From the NCBI GenBank assembly GCA_001915545.1, contig MNQS01000106.1, forward strand, positions 1 through 33,553: 33,553 bases of DNA, in the 5' to 3' direction. The stretch comes from Bacteroides sp. 43_108. GTDB lineage: Bacteria > Bacteroidota > Bacteroidia > Bacteroidales > Bacteroidaceae. The translations under genes were made by a program, and so were the position numbers. The notes below the pieces were generated by a model that saw only the letters and a list, made by a program, of their open reading frames with translations, was not told where the DNA came from and did not search any database. Shown in pieces: positions 13,929-22,859 of the stretch; position 1 is the first letter of the stretch, and every line of letters starts with the position of its first letter.

Positions 13929-15917
13929 ATGAAAGAGACACAAGAAAAACCGACGGGACTGCCCGAAAACGCATTCCGTCCGCTCAAACCGGGAGAGAAA
14001 TACGAACCCCTCATGTCTCCCGGAAAAACGTATCCTGAAGTTAACTTCTGGTCAGTGACATGGGGACTCGTCATGGCCGTTATTTTCTCGGCTGCCGCTG
14101 CCTATCTGGGACTGAAAGTGGGCCAGGTGTTCGAAGCAGCCATTCCTATTGCCATCATCGCTGTGGGTATTTCCAGCGCCACCAAACGCAAAGGCGCACT
14201 GGGTGAAAACGTCATGATTCAGTCCATCGGTGCCTGCTCAGGCGTCATCGTGGCGGGTGCCATCTTTACCCTGCCGGCCCTCTACATCCTGCAGGAAAAA
14301 TATCCGGAAATGACGGTCAACTTCATGCAGATGTTCATCAGCTCCCTGCTGGGTGGTGTGCTGGGCATCCTGTTCCTGATTCCCTTCCGTAAATATTTCG
14401 TAAAAGACAAGCACGGCGAATATCCTTTCCCGGAAGCTACGGCCAGCACTCAGGTGCTCGTGTCGGGTGAAAAGGGAGGCGACCAGGCCAAACCGCTGCT
14501 CATGGCCGGACTGGTGGGTGGTCTTTATGACTTCATCGTGGGAACCTTCGGCTGGTGGAACGAGAACTTCACAAGCCGCATCTGCGGATGGGGTGAGACC
14601 ATTGCCGACAAGTTCAAACTGGTATTCAAGATTAACACGGGAGCTGCCGTACTGGGACTCGGTTACATCGTTGGACTGAAATATGCGGCCATCATCTGTG
14701 CCGGTTCACTGGCCGTATGGTGGATTATCGTACCGGGCATTTCCTTGTTCTGGGGCGACCAGGTGCTGAATGCCTGGAATCCGGACATCACGACAGCCGT
14801 AGGAGACATGTCACCCGAACTTATCTTCAAGGAATATGCCAAGAGCATCGGTATCGGAGGTATCGCCATGGCCGGCATCATCGGTATCGTGCGTTCATGG
14901 GGCATCATCAAGAGTGCAGTCAGTCTGGCTGCCAGTGAAATGAAAGGCAAAAAGGCCGAAGAGAACGTGGAACGTACTCAGAAGGATTTGTCCATGAAAA
15001 TCATCGCCTTCGGTTCGCTGTTCACCCTGCTGCTCGTGGTACTCTTCTTCTATTTCGACGTAATGCAAGGCAACATTCTGCATACCGTGGTAGCCATTCT
15101 GCTGGTAGCAGGAATCTCCTTCTTGTTTACTACCGTAGCAGCCAATGCCATCGCCATTGTAGGAACGAACCCGGTATCGGGTATGACATTGATGACCTTG
15201 ATTCTGGCCTCTGTCATCATGGTGGCAGTAGGACTGAAAGGTGCCACGGGTATGGTGGCTTCACTGGTAATGGGTGGCGTGGTCTGCACTGCATTGTCCA
15301 TGGCCGGCGGTTTCATTACCGACCTGAAAATCGGTTACTGGCTGGGTAGCACACCCAAGAAGCAGGAAAGCTGGAAATTCCTCGGCACACTGGTTTCCGC
15401 AGCTACTGTAGGCGGCGTGATTATGGTGCTGAACGATTCTTACGGATTCACCAGCGGACAACTGGCTGCTCCGCAGGCTAACGCCATGGCAGCAGTCATC
15501 GACCCGCTGATGAACGGTGTAGGTGCTCCGTGGCTGCTCTACGGCATCGGTGCTGCACTGGCATTGGTACTGACTTTCTGCAAGGTGCCTGCCCTGGCTT
15601 TTGCGCTGGGTATGTTCATCCCATTGGAACTGAACCTTCCGTTGCTGGTGGGTGGTGCTATCAACTGGTACGTGACCTCACGCAGCAAGGACGAAGCTGT
15701 CAACAACGCACGCGGTGAAAAAGGTACGCTGCTGGCATCCGGATTCATTGCCGGAGGTGCCCTGATGGGTGTAGTGAGTGCCATCATGCGTTACTGCGAC
15801 ATCAACCTTATCCACGAAGAATGGCTGGCTAACCCGATGAGCGAACTGGTGTCACTGGTAGCTTATCTGCTGCTGATTACTTACCTGGTAAAAGCCAGCA
15901 TGAAACTGAAAAAATAA
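13929..15917 (+). CDS. OPT family oligopeptide transporter
   Basis: A 662-residue inner-membrane protein with about 14-16 hydrophobic segments. The family opening is clear: LMSPGKTYPEVNFWSVTWGL followed by AAAAYLGLKVGQVFEAAIPIAI, then GENVMIQSIGACSGVIVAGAIF and the PFPEATASTQVLVSGEKGG loop. Prokaryotic OPT members are proton-driven importers of oligopeptides or metal complexes; the length of about 660 residues is typical. The precise substrate cannot be told. The start at 13929 matches the promoter at 13851-13884. The esterase gene starts 19 bp after the stop, so the two are probably co-transcribed. Confidence 0.93.
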   Translation: MKETQEKPTGLPENAFRPLKPGEKYEPLMSPGKTYPEVNFWSVTWGLVMAVIFSAAAAYLGLKVGQVFEAAIPIAIIAVGISSATKRKGALGENVMIQSIGACSGVIVAGAIFTLPALYILQEKYPEMTVNFMQMFISSLLGGVLGILFLIPFRKYFVKDKHGEYPFPEATASTQVLVSGEKGGDQAKPLLMAGLVGGLYDFIVGTFGWWNENFTSRICGWGETIADKFKLVFKINTGAAVLGLGYIVGLKYAAIICAGSLAVWWIIVPGISLFWGDQVLNAWNPDITTAVGDMSPELIFKEYAKSIGIGGIAMAGIIGIVRSWGIIKSAVSLAASEMKGKKAEENVERTQKDLSMKIIAFGSLFTLLLVVLFFYFDVMQGNILHTVVAILLVAGISFLFTTVAANAIAIVGTNPVSGMTLMTLILASVIMVAVGLKGATGMVASLVMGGVVCTALSMAGGFITDLKIGYWLGSTPKKQESWKFLGTLVSAATVGGVIMVLNDSYGFTSGQLAAPQANAMAAVIDPLMNGVGAPWLLYGIGAALALVLTFCKVPALAFALGMFIPLELNLPLLVGGAINWYVTSRSKDEAVNNARGEKGTLLASGFIAGGALMGVVSAIMRYCDINLIHEEWLANPMSELVSLVAYLLLITYLVKASMKLKK

Positions 15918-15936
15918 CTTTTAACCCATACGTCAC

Positions 15937-16776
15937 ATGAAAAAACTACTATTCATGGGATGGCTGCTGTTATCAAGCAACCTTTTTGCCCAGAAAGCCA
16001 TCGAAATCAAGGTATGGCCCGACGGTGCACCGAACACCAATGAAATGACCCGACAGGTAAAAGACGGTCCGCTCTACGTGGAAGAACCCGTACTGACAGT
16101 CTATCCGGCAAAGAACGGAAACGGAATGGCCATTGTAGCCTGTCCGGGAGGAGCCTACTGGACCCTGGCCATGGGACACGAGGGACATGACATGGCCGAC
16201 TGGTTCAACAGCCAAGGCATTACGTATGCCGTGCTCCGCTACCGCATGCCCAACGGACACAATGAAGTTCCTCTGAGCGATTCACAGCAGGCTCTGCGCA
16301 TCATGCGCCAGCACGCTCAGGAATGGAACGTAAAAAAACTGGGTATCATGGGTTCTTCAGCCGGAGGGCATCTGGCCAGCACCACCGCCACTCATTTCAC
16401 CGATGCGGAAACTCGCCCGGATTTCCAGATTCTTTTCTACCCGGTCATCACCATGGACCCTGCTTACACTCACATGGGTTCTCACGACAACCTGTTAGGC
16501 AAGAATCCGTCGAAGGAACTGGAACAGAAATATTCCAATGAATTGCAGGTTACTCCGCAAACACCCCCTGCCTTCATTCTGCACAGCAGCGATGACACGG
16601 TAGTGCCGGTGGCCAACAGCGTGAACTACTATACAGCCCTAGTAAAAAACAAAGTTCCTGCCAGTCTGCACACTTATCCGGTGGGAGGACACGGCTGGGG
16701 ATACCGCGACAGCTTCCCCTACAAACGCCAATGGACGGGCGAGCTGGAGAAATGGCTGCGCGAAATCAATAAATAA
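15937..16776 (+). CDS. Secreted alpha/beta hydrolase (acetyl-esterase-like)
   Basis: A 279-residue protein with a signal peptide MKKLLFMGWLLLSSNLFAQ (about 19 residues) and one alpha/beta-hydrolase domain. The oxyanion region is CPGGAY, the nucleophile elbow is GSSAGGH with Ser141, the acid is in SSDDTVVP (Asp219 or Asp220) and the catalytic His252 is in GGHGWG. The pattern fits the acetyl-xylan-esterase-like/BD-FAE group of Bacteroidales enzymes, which act in the periplasm on acylated sugars, but the substrate is not shown by sequence. It follows the OPT gene by 19 bp and no terminator is seen before the rpsP promoter, so some read-through into rpsP is possible. Confidence 0.88.
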   Translation: MKKLLFMGWLLLSSNLFAQKAIEIKVWPDGAPNTNEMTRQVKDGPLYVEEPVLTVYPAKNGNGMAIVACPGGAYWTLAMGHEGHDMADWFNSQGITYAVLRYRMPNGHNEVPLSDSQQALRIMRQHAQEWNVKKLGIMGSSAGGHLASTTATHFTDAETRPDFQILFYPVITMDPAYTHMGSHDNLLGKNPSKELEQKYSNELQVTPQTPPAFILHSSDDTVVPVANSVNYYTALVKNKVPASLHTYPVGGHGWGYRDSFPYKRQWTGELEKWLREINK

Positions 16777-16788
16777 TTTGCGCAACTC

Positions 16789-16819
16789 TTTGTAGAACAA
16801 AAGAAAAGTTGTACCTTTG
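16789..16819 (+). promoter_or_regulatory. Promoter of rpsP
   Basis: TTTG (16789-16792), a 19-bp spacer and TACCTTTG (16812-16819) match the Bacteroides consensus exactly. The transcript should start near 16823, giving a leader of about 60 nt. Confidence 0.8.
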
Positions 16820-16820
16820 C

Positions 16821-16836
16821 ACCCGCTAATACGGGT
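16821..16836 (+). other. Small hairpin at the very 5' end of the rpsP transcript
   Basis: ACCCG (16821-16825) pairs with CGGGT (16832-16836) around a 6-nt loop. Given the promoter position it would sit at or next to the mRNA 5' end. It may protect the message or take part in feedback; no known leader motif is recognised. Confidence 0.35.
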
Positions 16837-16882
16837 TATTGGCATAATTCAAATCATTTACATTAAAAAACTAAATTAAAAA

Positions 16883-17425
16883 ATGGCAACTAAAATCAGA
16901 TTGCAAAGAAACGGACGCAAAGGATATGCGTTCTATTCAATTGTTATTGCAGATGCAAGAGCACCACGTGATGGTAGATTTACTGAAAAAATTGGTACTT
17001 ACAATCCGAACACCAATCCTGCCACAGTAGATTTGAATTTTGAACGTGCATTACACTGGGTAATGGTAGGTGCACAGCCTACTGACACAGTACGCAACAT
17101 CTTGTCTCGCGAAGGTGTTTACATGAAGAAACACTTGCTGGGCGGTGTAGCTAAAGGCGCATTCGATGAAGCACAGGCTGAAGCTAAATTCAACGCTTGG
17201 AAAGAAAACAAACAGTCAGGTCTGGCTGCTTTGAAGGCTAAAGAAGAAGAAGCTAAGAAAGCTGAAGCTAAAGCACGTCTGGAAGCTGAAAAGAAAGTAA
17301 ACGAAGAAATCGCTAAGAAGGTAGCTGAAAAGAAAGCTGCTGAAGCTGCTGCTAAGGCTGAAGCTGAAGCTGCTGCAAACGCAGAAGAAGCTCCTGCTGC
17401 TGAAGAAGCTCCTGCTGAAGCTTAA
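16883..17425 (+). CDS. rpsP: 30S ribosomal protein S16 (bS16) with C-terminal extension
   Basis: A 180-residue protein. Residues 1-85 are a standard bS16: [40 protein letters not shown], and [15 protein letters not shown]. bS16 binds 16S rRNA and supports assembly of the 30S body. Most bacteria stop near residue 80-90; here a further 95 residues form a charged, Ala/Lys/Glu-rich helix (repeated EAKAKAEA-like patterns), ending in a low-complexity [14 protein letters not shown]. Such tails are typical of Bacteroidota S16. The gene uses a biased set of codons (GCT, GAA, AAG) as expected for high expression. It has its own strong promoter and terminator. Confidence 0.96.
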   Translation: MATKIRLQRNGRKGYAFYSIVIADARAPRDGRFTEKIGTYNPNTNPATVDLNFERALHWVMVGAQPTDTVRNILSREGVYMKKHLLGGVAKGAFDEAQAEAKFNAWKENKQSGLAALKAKEEEAKKAEAKARLEAEKKVNEEIAKKVAEKKAAEAAAKAEAEAAANAEEAPAAEEAPAEA

Positions 17426-17450
17426 TTCTTCTTTCAGAAAAAGACAAACA

Positions 17451-17484
17451 AAAGACTGTCCTTGCAAAAGGATGGTCTTTTTTT
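17451..17484 (+). terminator. Terminator of rpsP
   Basis: AAAGACTGTCCTT (17451-17463) pairs with AAGGATGGTCTTT (17468-17480) with two G:U pairs around a GCAA tetraloop (GNRA type), followed by a T run to 17484. Very strong. Confidence 0.93.
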
Positions 17485-17498
17485 GTGCAGAAATGTCG

Positions 17499-17506
17499 TA
17501 TCTTTG
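17499..17506 (+). promoter_or_regulatory. -7 box of the MATE gene
   Basis: TATCTTTG, a full TAnnTTTG match, lies 28 bp before the ATG at 17535 and only 14 bp after the rpsP terminator T tract. The region where a -33 box would lie is inside the terminator. Confidence 0.5.
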
Positions 17507-17534
17507 CATCTCACCTAACTAACACCTGCCTTTT

Positions 17535-18866
17535 ATGCATACCAAATACACCAATGGAGAAATATGGAAAGTGGCCTACCCTATCCTGATCAGCCTGATT
17601 ATGGAACAGCTCATCGGTATGACCGATACGGCTTTCATGGGACGTGTAGGCGAAGTGGAACTAGGGGCCTCGGCCATTGCCGGAGTGTATTATCTGGCAA
17701 TCTTCATGTTAGGATTCGGCTTCAGCATCGGTTCGCAGATACTGATTGCCCGCCGCAACGGGGAAGGTAACTTCAGAATGATTGGCTCCATCTTCTACCA
17801 GGGGATTTACTTTCTATTAGGCATGGCACTAGTCATGTTCACCCTGTCCCGACTGTTCTCTCCCTGGATATTATCACATTTGGTGGCCTCCCCGCGCATC
17901 TGTGAAGCAGCGGTGAGCTACATCAACTGGCGCGTATTCGGATTCTTTTTCTCGTTCGTGGCCATCATGTTCCGGGCGTTCTTCGTGGGCACCACACAAA
18001 CCAAGACGCTCACGCTCAACTCCATCGCCATGGTGACATCGAATGTGGTGTTCAATTATATACTGGTATTCGGAAAGCTTGGATTTCCGGCATTAGGTAT
18101 TGCCGGAGCAGCCATCGGCTCTTCACTGGCAGAACTGGTGTCCATGCTCTTTTTCATTATCTACACCACGCGGAAAGTAGACTGCGCCAAATACGGACTG
18201 AACCAACTGGTGAGTTTCCGATGGGCGGAACTGAAACGTATCATGAGTGTATCACTGTGGACCATGATACAGAATGCGGTTTCCATCAGTACCTGGTTTC
18301 TGTTCTTCATCTTTATTGAACATCTGGGCGAACGTTCACTGGCCATCACCAACATTGTACGTAACGTATCAAGCATCCCGTTCATGACCATCACAGCCTT
18401 TGCCTCCACCTGCAGCTCCCTGGTCAGCAACCTGATTGGCAGCGGAGAAGCCCGCTATGTCATGCCCACCATCCGGCAGCACGTGCGACTCTGCACCTGC
18501 ATTGTCTGGCCCGTTATTCTGCTGATAGCCTGTCTGCCTACGTATGTGCTCCGCATCTATACCGACATGCCCGACCTGGTAGAAGCTGCCGTCCCTACCC
18601 TCTGGGTACTCTGCTCCAGCTACCTCTTCCAATGCGCCGGATTCATTTTCTTCCAGTCCGTATCCGGTACAGGTGACACCCGCTCTGCTTTCCTGCTGGA
18701 AATTGTAGCCCTGACCTGCTATCTGATCTTCATCGTCACGGTCATCCTTCTTTTGAAAATGGATGTAGCCGTATGCTGGTTTGCCGAACACGTGTATGCC
18801 GGAGCCATCGGCCTGCTGAGCTATCTCTATCTGAAAAAGGGAAGCTGGCAAAGGAAACAAATTTAA
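17535..18866 (+). CDS. MATE family efflux transporter
   Basis: A 443-residue inner-membrane protein with about 12 hydrophobic segments in two related halves, the MATE layout. It starts with MHTKYTNGEIWKVAYPILIS and continues MEQLIGMTDTAFMGRVGEVELGASAIA, the usual first-helix pattern with a conserved Asp (TDTAFMG). The second half begins near FRWAELKRIMSVSLWTMIQNAV. MATE proteins export cationic drugs or metabolites using Na+ or H+. The substrate is not predictable. The gene is a single transcription unit between rpsP and a two-way terminator. Confidence 0.93.
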   Translation: MHTKYTNGEIWKVAYPILISLIMEQLIGMTDTAFMGRVGEVELGASAIAGVYYLAIFMLGFGFSIGSQILIARRNGEGNFRMIGSIFYQGIYFLLGMALVMFTLSRLFSPWILSHLVASPRICEAAVSYINWRVFGFFFSFVAIMFRAFFVGTTQTKTLTLNSIAMVTSNVVFNYILVFGKLGFPALGIAGAAIGSSLAELVSMLFFIIYTTRKVDCAKYGLNQLVSFRWAELKRIMSVSLWTMIQNAVSISTWFLFFIFIEHLGERSLAITNIVRNVSSIPFMTITAFASTCSSLVSNLIGSGEARYVMPTIRQHVRLCTCIVWPVILLIACLPTYVLRIYTDMPDLVEAAVPTLWVLCSSYLFQCAGFIFFQSVSGTGDTRSAFLLEIVALTCYLIFIVTVILLLKMDVAVCWFAEHVYAGAIGLLSYLYLKKGSWQRKQI

Positions 18867-18873
18867 GGATATA

Positions 18874-18910
18874 AAAAAGGCAGGAGAGCGGTTCACTTTC
18901 CTGCCTTTTT
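18874..18910. terminator. Two-way terminator between MATE gene and prfC
   Basis: GGCAGGA (18879-18885) pairs with TCCTGCC (18899-18905), extended by flanking A and T runs that give a T tract on either strand. It lies between the two convergent genes. Confidence 0.88.
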
Positions 18911-18934
18911 CTATGTTTATGTCTTATGTCTTCC

Positions 18935-20506
18935 TTAGAACTCACTGGTGAAATGAAACTTGATGTGCTTAAAATCCATCTGTGCCATCTGAAGCACATA
19001 ACCGCTATCGGCCAGGAATACATCGCGTCCGTCACGGTCTTTCGCCATATACTGATACTTACGTTTCTTGAAAGCTTCCAGTTCAGCCGGATCATCGCTT
19101 TCAATCCAGCAGGCTTTATACAGACTCAACGGTTCCCAGCGGCACTTGGCATTGTATTCATTTTCCAGACGGTACTGAATAACCTCAAACTGCAACTGAC
19201 CCACTGTACCGATAATCTTGCGTCCGTTGAACTGGTTGACAAACAGCTGTGCCACACCTTCGTCCATCAACTGATCGATACCCTTGTTCAACTGCTTGGT
19301 CTTCATCGGATCCGCATTCTCAATGTACTTGAACATTTCCGGAGAGAAGCTCGGCAATCCCTTGAAGTGCAACAGTTCACCTTCAGTCAGTGTATCGCCA
19401 ATCTTGAACGTACCGTTATCCGGCAAACCGATAATATCGCCAGCCCAAGCCTCATCTACTGTGGTCTTGCGCTGTGCCATGAACTGCGTGGGTGAAGAGA
19501 AGCGCATGGTCTTGTTATGACGCACGTGCAGGTACGGCGTGTTACGGGTAAACTTACCGGAACATACCTTGCAGAAGGCTACACACGAACGGTGGTTCGG
19601 GTCGATATTGGCTGTAATCTTGAATACGAAACCGGTAAACTTAGGTTCTTCAGGCTGCACCTCGCGTTCTTCTGCCTGTACCGGACGCGGACTTGGCGCA
19701 ATTTCCACAAAACAGTCGAGCAATTCCTGCACACCGAAGTTGTTCAAAGCCGAACCAAAGAACACCGGAGCCAATTCTCCTTTCAGGTAATCGTCTACGT
19801 TGAATTCCGGATATACCCCGTCAATCAGTTCCAGCTCACTGCGCAACTTTTCAGCCAGCGGTGTACCGATATGGTTGTCCAAATCCTCTGTATGGATGTC
19901 CACTTCCACCTTCTCCGTCACCACCTGCTTGGAAGGCTGAAAAAGGTTCAGTTTCTGCTCGTAAATGTTGTACACACCCTTGAAACGCGGACCACTCTCA
20001 ATCGGCCACGTCAGCGGGCGCACGTTGATAACCAGTTCTTCTTCCAGTTCATCCAGCAAATCGAACGGGTCCTTAGCCTCACGGTCCATCTTGTTGACGA
20101 AGATAATCACCGGCGTGTTACGCATACGGCAGACTTCCATCAGCTTACGGGTCTGTGTTTCCACACCCTTCGCTCCGTCCACCACAATGATTACACTGTC
20201 CACTGCCGTCAAGGTACGATACGTATCTTCGGCAAAATCCTGGTGCCCCGGTGTATCGAGGATATTAATCTTATAGTCATGATAGTCAAACTCCATCACG
20301 GAGGTAGTGACCGAGATACCACGCTGCTTTTCGATGTCCATCCAGTCGGACGTGGCGGTTTTCTTTATCTTGTTTGATTTCACGGCTCCGGCCACCTGAA
20401 TCTGTCCACCGAAAAGCAACAGCTTTTCCGTCAACGAGGTCTTACCGGCATCCGGATGCGCGATAATCGCAAATGTTCGTCTTCTTGCTATTTCTTGATT
20501 TGCCAT
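18935..20506 (-). CDS. prfC: Peptide chain release factor 3
   Basis: A 523-residue translational GTPase. The GTP-binding domain has G1 AHPDAGKTS (residues 16-24), the switch region [11 protein letters not shown]3 DTPGHQDF and G4 NKMDR. The spacing and the [17 protein letters not shown] stretch distinguish RF3 from EF-G. Domain 2 ([18 protein letters not shown]...) and domain 3 ([18 protein letters not shown] ... [20 protein letters not shown]) follow. RF3 removes RF1/RF2 from the ribosome after termination. It is the last gene of a tight operon, starting 2 bp after the rfbD stop codon, and ends at a two-way terminator. Confidence 0.97.
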   Translation of the reverse strand: MANQEIARRRTFAIIAHPDAGKTSLTEKLLLFGGQIQVAGAVKSNKIKKTATSDWMDIEKQRGISVTTSVMEFDYHDYKINILDTPGHQDFAEDTYRTLTAVDSVIIVVDGAKGVETQTRKLMEVCRMRNTPVIIFVNKMDREAKDPFDLLDELEEELVINVRPLTWPIESGPRFKGVYNIYEQKLNLFQPSKQVVTEKVEVDIHTEDLDNHIGTPLAEKLRSELELIDGVYPEFNVDDYLKGELAPVFFGSALNNFGVQELLDCFVEIAPSPRPVQAEEREVQPEEPKFTGFVFKITANIDPNHRSCVAFCKVCSGKFTRNTPYLHVRHNKTMRFSSPTQFMAQRKTTVDEAWAGDIIGLPDNGTFKIGDTLTEGELLHFKGLPSFSPEMFKYIENADPMKTKQLNKGIDQLMDEGVAQLFVNQFNGRKIIGTVGQLQFEVIQYRLENEYNAKCRWEPLSLYKACWIESDDPAELEAFKKRKYQYMAKDRDGRDVFLADSGYVLQMAQMDFKHIKFHFTSEF

Positions 20507-20508
20507 AT

Positions 20509-21366
20509 TTATTGTTTTAATTTTTCAATACATTCTACCAGACTGTCCATCCAGTAAGGCACTTCCACGCCGTAGGTTTTCTTCAGCTTGGTCTTGTCGA
20601 GCACAGAATAGTGCGGACGACAGGCTTTCGTAGGATAGTCCTCTGTGTGAAGCGGAGACACATGACAAGTGGTGATACCCGCCAGGCGATGGATAGCCTT
20701 GGTAAAATCATACCAGGAGCAGACTCCTTCGTTGCTGAAATGATAAATACCCGGCACGATACCCTTCTCCAGAGCCACAAAAATGGCCTGAGCCAAATCG
20801 CGTGCATAGGTCGGTGTACCAATCTGGTCGAAGATAACTCCCAGCGTTTCTTTCTCCTGGCCCAAGCGAATCATGGTCTTTACGAAATTGTTGCCAAACG
20901 TAGAATACAGCCATGCCGTACGAATCACCATCGTATTAGGACACTGCTTCAGCGCTTCCTGCTCACCAGCCAGCTTGGTAGAGCCATATACGGAATTCGG
21001 ACACGGTGTATCTTCTTCCTTATAAGGAATATGTGCTGTGCCGTCGAACACATAATCCGTAGACACCTGCACCAGCCAGCCGTTGCGACTCTGTGCCGCC
21101 TTAGCCAGATAGCCCGGAGCCACATGATTCAGTTTGTCGCAGAGTTCTACGTTATCCTCTGCCTTGTCGACTGCCGTATAAGCCGCACAGTTCACAATCA
21201 CATCAATCTCATGAGCCGAAACGAAATCCATTACTGCCTGCTCGTCGCAGATGTCCAGTTCTGCCACGTCAGTAAAGAAATACTCAAAATTCTTGTGTTC
21301 TTCTGCCAGCAGACGCATTTCATTACCCAACTGTCCGTTGGCTCCCGTCACTAATATCTTTTTCAT
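20509..21366 (-). CDS. rfbD: dTDP-4-dehydrorhamnose reductase
   Basis: A 285-residue enzyme from the Met at 21366; an extended frame to 21447 overlaps the upstream gene and adds non-homologous residues. It begins [18 protein letters not shown], with the NAD(P)-binding GxxGxxG at 8-14. It continues with [22 protein letters not shown] and the SDR catalytic pair Tyr127/Lys131 in YGSTKLAGE. It catalyses the last step of dTDP-L-rhamnose synthesis, needed for cell-surface polysaccharides. The other rml genes are not nearby. It is third in the operon LysE-like, DUF4924, rfbD, prfC (13 bp after DUF4924). Confidence 0.95.
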   Translation of the reverse strand: MKKILVTGANGQLGNEMRLLAEEHKNFEYFFTDVAELDICDEQAVMDFVSAHEIDVIVNCAAYTAVDKAEDNVELCDKLNHVAPGYLAKAAQSRNGWLVQVSTDYVFDGTAHIPYKEEDTPCPNSVYGSTKLAGEQEALKQCPNTMVIRTAWLYSTFGNNFVKTMIRLGQEKETLGVIFDQIGTPTYARDLAQAIFVALEKGIVPGIYHFSNEGVCSWYDFTKAIHRLAGITTCHVSPLHTEDYPTKACRPHYSVLDKTKLKKTYGVEVPYWMDSLVECIEKLKQ

Positions 21367-21379
21367 TTTCTGTGATGTT

Positions 21380-21925
21380 TTAATCCAGTTCCAAATCGCC
21401 TTCCTTATCTTTAATATAATATCCAGCCAGCATCGCCAGCAAATCACTGATGGCCTTCACCGCCTTCATGGTTTCTTCGCTGATTTCCTTCTTCTGCAAT
21501 TTCAGCATCAGTACCCCATACATGGCATCAAAGCAAGTCTCCAGTTCAGGCACGTCCTTATCGCCACCCTTGGCACGCAGTTCCACAATAAAAGGAAGCA
21601 CCTTGTAATACGCCGCACTGTAATACGGGAATTTAGGCGAACGCAACAAACGCAGGTGCAGGTCGGTCAGCCAGACGATGATGTTCTTGTTAATCTGCAC
21701 ATGTCCCTTTTCCAGCACCCCTTCCTGCTGCATCATGTTAATCAAGTCTTCATACCAGCGGGCCAGTTCCTTCTTCTGCTCGTCGGTAGCCGGATAAGGC
21801 TCAATGATATTCTTACGGATGCGTTCCATGTCGCAGCCGTTGGCACGAATCAAGTCCTCCACCTGCCACATATACAGCAGGTATTCGGCGATATTCTTTT
21901 TTTTAAGTTGTTGAGAAATATACAT
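21380..21925 (-). CDS. DUF4924 family protein
   Basis: A 181-residue cytosolic, helix-rich protein of unknown function, recognised as DUF4924 (Bacteroidota). It opens MYISQQLKKKNIAEYLLYMWQVEDLIRA and has a conserved HLRLLRSPKFPYYSAAYYKVLPFI stretch and a C-terminal helix ending in charged residues. No catalytic motif, signal peptide or membrane segment is visible. It lies 6 bp after the LysE-like gene and 13 bp before rfbD, so it is translated from the same message. Confidence 0.85.
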   Translation of the reverse strand: MYISQQLKKKNIAEYLLYMWQVEDLIRANGCDMERIRKNIIEPYPATDEQKKELARWYEDLINMMQQEGVLEKGHVQINKNIIVWLTDLHLRLLRSPKFPYYSAAYYKVLPFIVELRAKGGDKDVPELETCFDAMYGVLMLKLQKKEISEETMKAVKAISDLLAMLAGYYIKDKEGDLELD

Positions 21926-21931
21926 ATCCTA

Positions 21932-22591
21932 TCAAGAAAAAGATTTGCCGGCAATGGCCAGGACGATTCCCACCACCGCCGCTATCATGACCACGACACC
22001 GATGATGCGATTGAGCACCCAGATGCCGCGCAAATTAAATCGTGAACGTACTTTATTGACAAAATAAGTAATGCTGAACCACCAGCCCAATGCGCCCAGG
22101 ATAATGGCCAGATAGCCCACTAACTGAAATCCGATGGGACTGCCCGACATGACAAACGAAAAACGGGCAAACAGACCGATGAACAAGAAAATAATCAAGG
22201 GATTGGACAGGGTGACAAAAAATGCCGTTACGAAATTGTGCAGATACGTTCCGCGCGTACCTGAAGACGGACGAAGTGACTTCACCGGATTACTGCGGAA
22301 GGTATAGATACCAAAAGCCAGCAGCATGATGCTGCCCACCACCTGAAGAAAAATATGATGCTTCAGGATGAGTTCGTCCATGAAACTCATTCCGTATCCC
22401 GTAATCAACGCATAGCAAATATCACTTAATGCCGCCCCGACTCCCGTCACGAAACCAAACCAGCGCCCTTTGTTCAACGTACGCTGAATACAGAGCACAC
22501 CGACCGGTCCCAAAGGAGCAGACACGACAATGCCGATAATCAATCCCTTCAGCAACAAATCAAGTATAGTAACCTGTTCAATCCAATTCAT
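21932..22591 (-). CDS. LysE family amino acid exporter
   Basis: A 219-residue inner-membrane protein with about six hydrophobic segments. The family motif SAPLGPVGVLCIQRTLNKGR follows the first helix (about residues 24-43), and GVGAALSDICYALITGYG follows. A second conserved part reads FFVTLSNPLIIFLFIGLFARF. LysE/RhtB members export lysine, homoserine, threonine or other amino acids; the substrate here is unknown. It is the first gene of the four-gene operon. The start at 22591 is firm since no other Met lies before the motif; a CATCTTTG box ends 4 bp before it, so the leader would be very short or absent. Confidence 0.9.
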   Translation of the reverse strand: MNWIEQVTILDLLLKGLIIGIVVSAPLGPVGVLCIQRTLNKGRWFGFVTGVGAALSDICYALITGYGMSFMDELILKHHIFLQVVGSIMLLAFGIYTFRSNPVKSLRPSSGTRGTYLHNFVTAFFVTLSNPLIIFLFIGLFARFSFVMSGSPIGFQLVGYLAIILGALGWWFSITYFVNKVRSRFNLRGIWVLNRIIGVVVMIAAVVGIVLAIAGKSFS

Positions 22592-22718
22592 ACTGCAAAG
22601 ATGCTACTTTTTTACGAAAGTACCTACATTTTTATACGATTATCATTAAGAGCATGTCTGAAAAAACAACAATTTAAGGAACCCTAAAGAGATAACAGGA
22701 AGACATTTCCACATTTTT

Positions 22719-22806
22719 TACGTCTCCCGGCACAAAAACGTATGTTTCCCTGTCGGGAAACGTAGGGTTCCGCCATGAGAAACATACGTTTCCAGTCAGG
22801 GAAACA
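22719..22806. repeat. Array C: four 22-bp tandem palindromic units
   Basis: Units start at 22719, 22741, 22763 and 22785, exactly 22 bp apart, and TA at 22807 begins a fifth, degenerate one. Unit 2 has a 7-bp stem GTTTCCC/GGGAAAC with a 4-nt loop; unit 4 has GTTTCC/GGAAAC. Units 1 and 3 are partly decayed. The sequence family is that of array A. It lies 128 bp upstream of the LysE-type gene and about 50 bp beyond the dcuB-type stop codon. Confidence 0.85.
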
Positions 22807-22850
22807 TAAAACAGGCAAGCCCGCTCTTTCCTCAACAAAGAGAGGTTTGC
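22806..22850 (-). terminator. Probable terminator of the C4-dicarboxylate transporter gene
   Basis: On the minus strand, 10 bp after the stop, GCAA (22850-22847) and CTCTTT (22842-22837) pair with AAAGAG (22829-22824) and TTGC (22818-22815), followed by CTGTTTTAT. The stem has internal mismatches and the T run is short. Confidence 0.5.
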
Positions 22851-22859
22851 GAATTTCTA

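Noticed and set aside
17216..17509. Minus-strand frame rich in Ser and Phe
   Set aside because: It is the antisense shadow of the low-complexity GCT/GAA/AAG-rich S16 tail and runs through the terminator.
21367..21447. Extended N terminus of the rhamnose reductase
   Set aside because: It overlaps the DUF4924 gene and precedes the canonical [14 protein letters not shown] opening.
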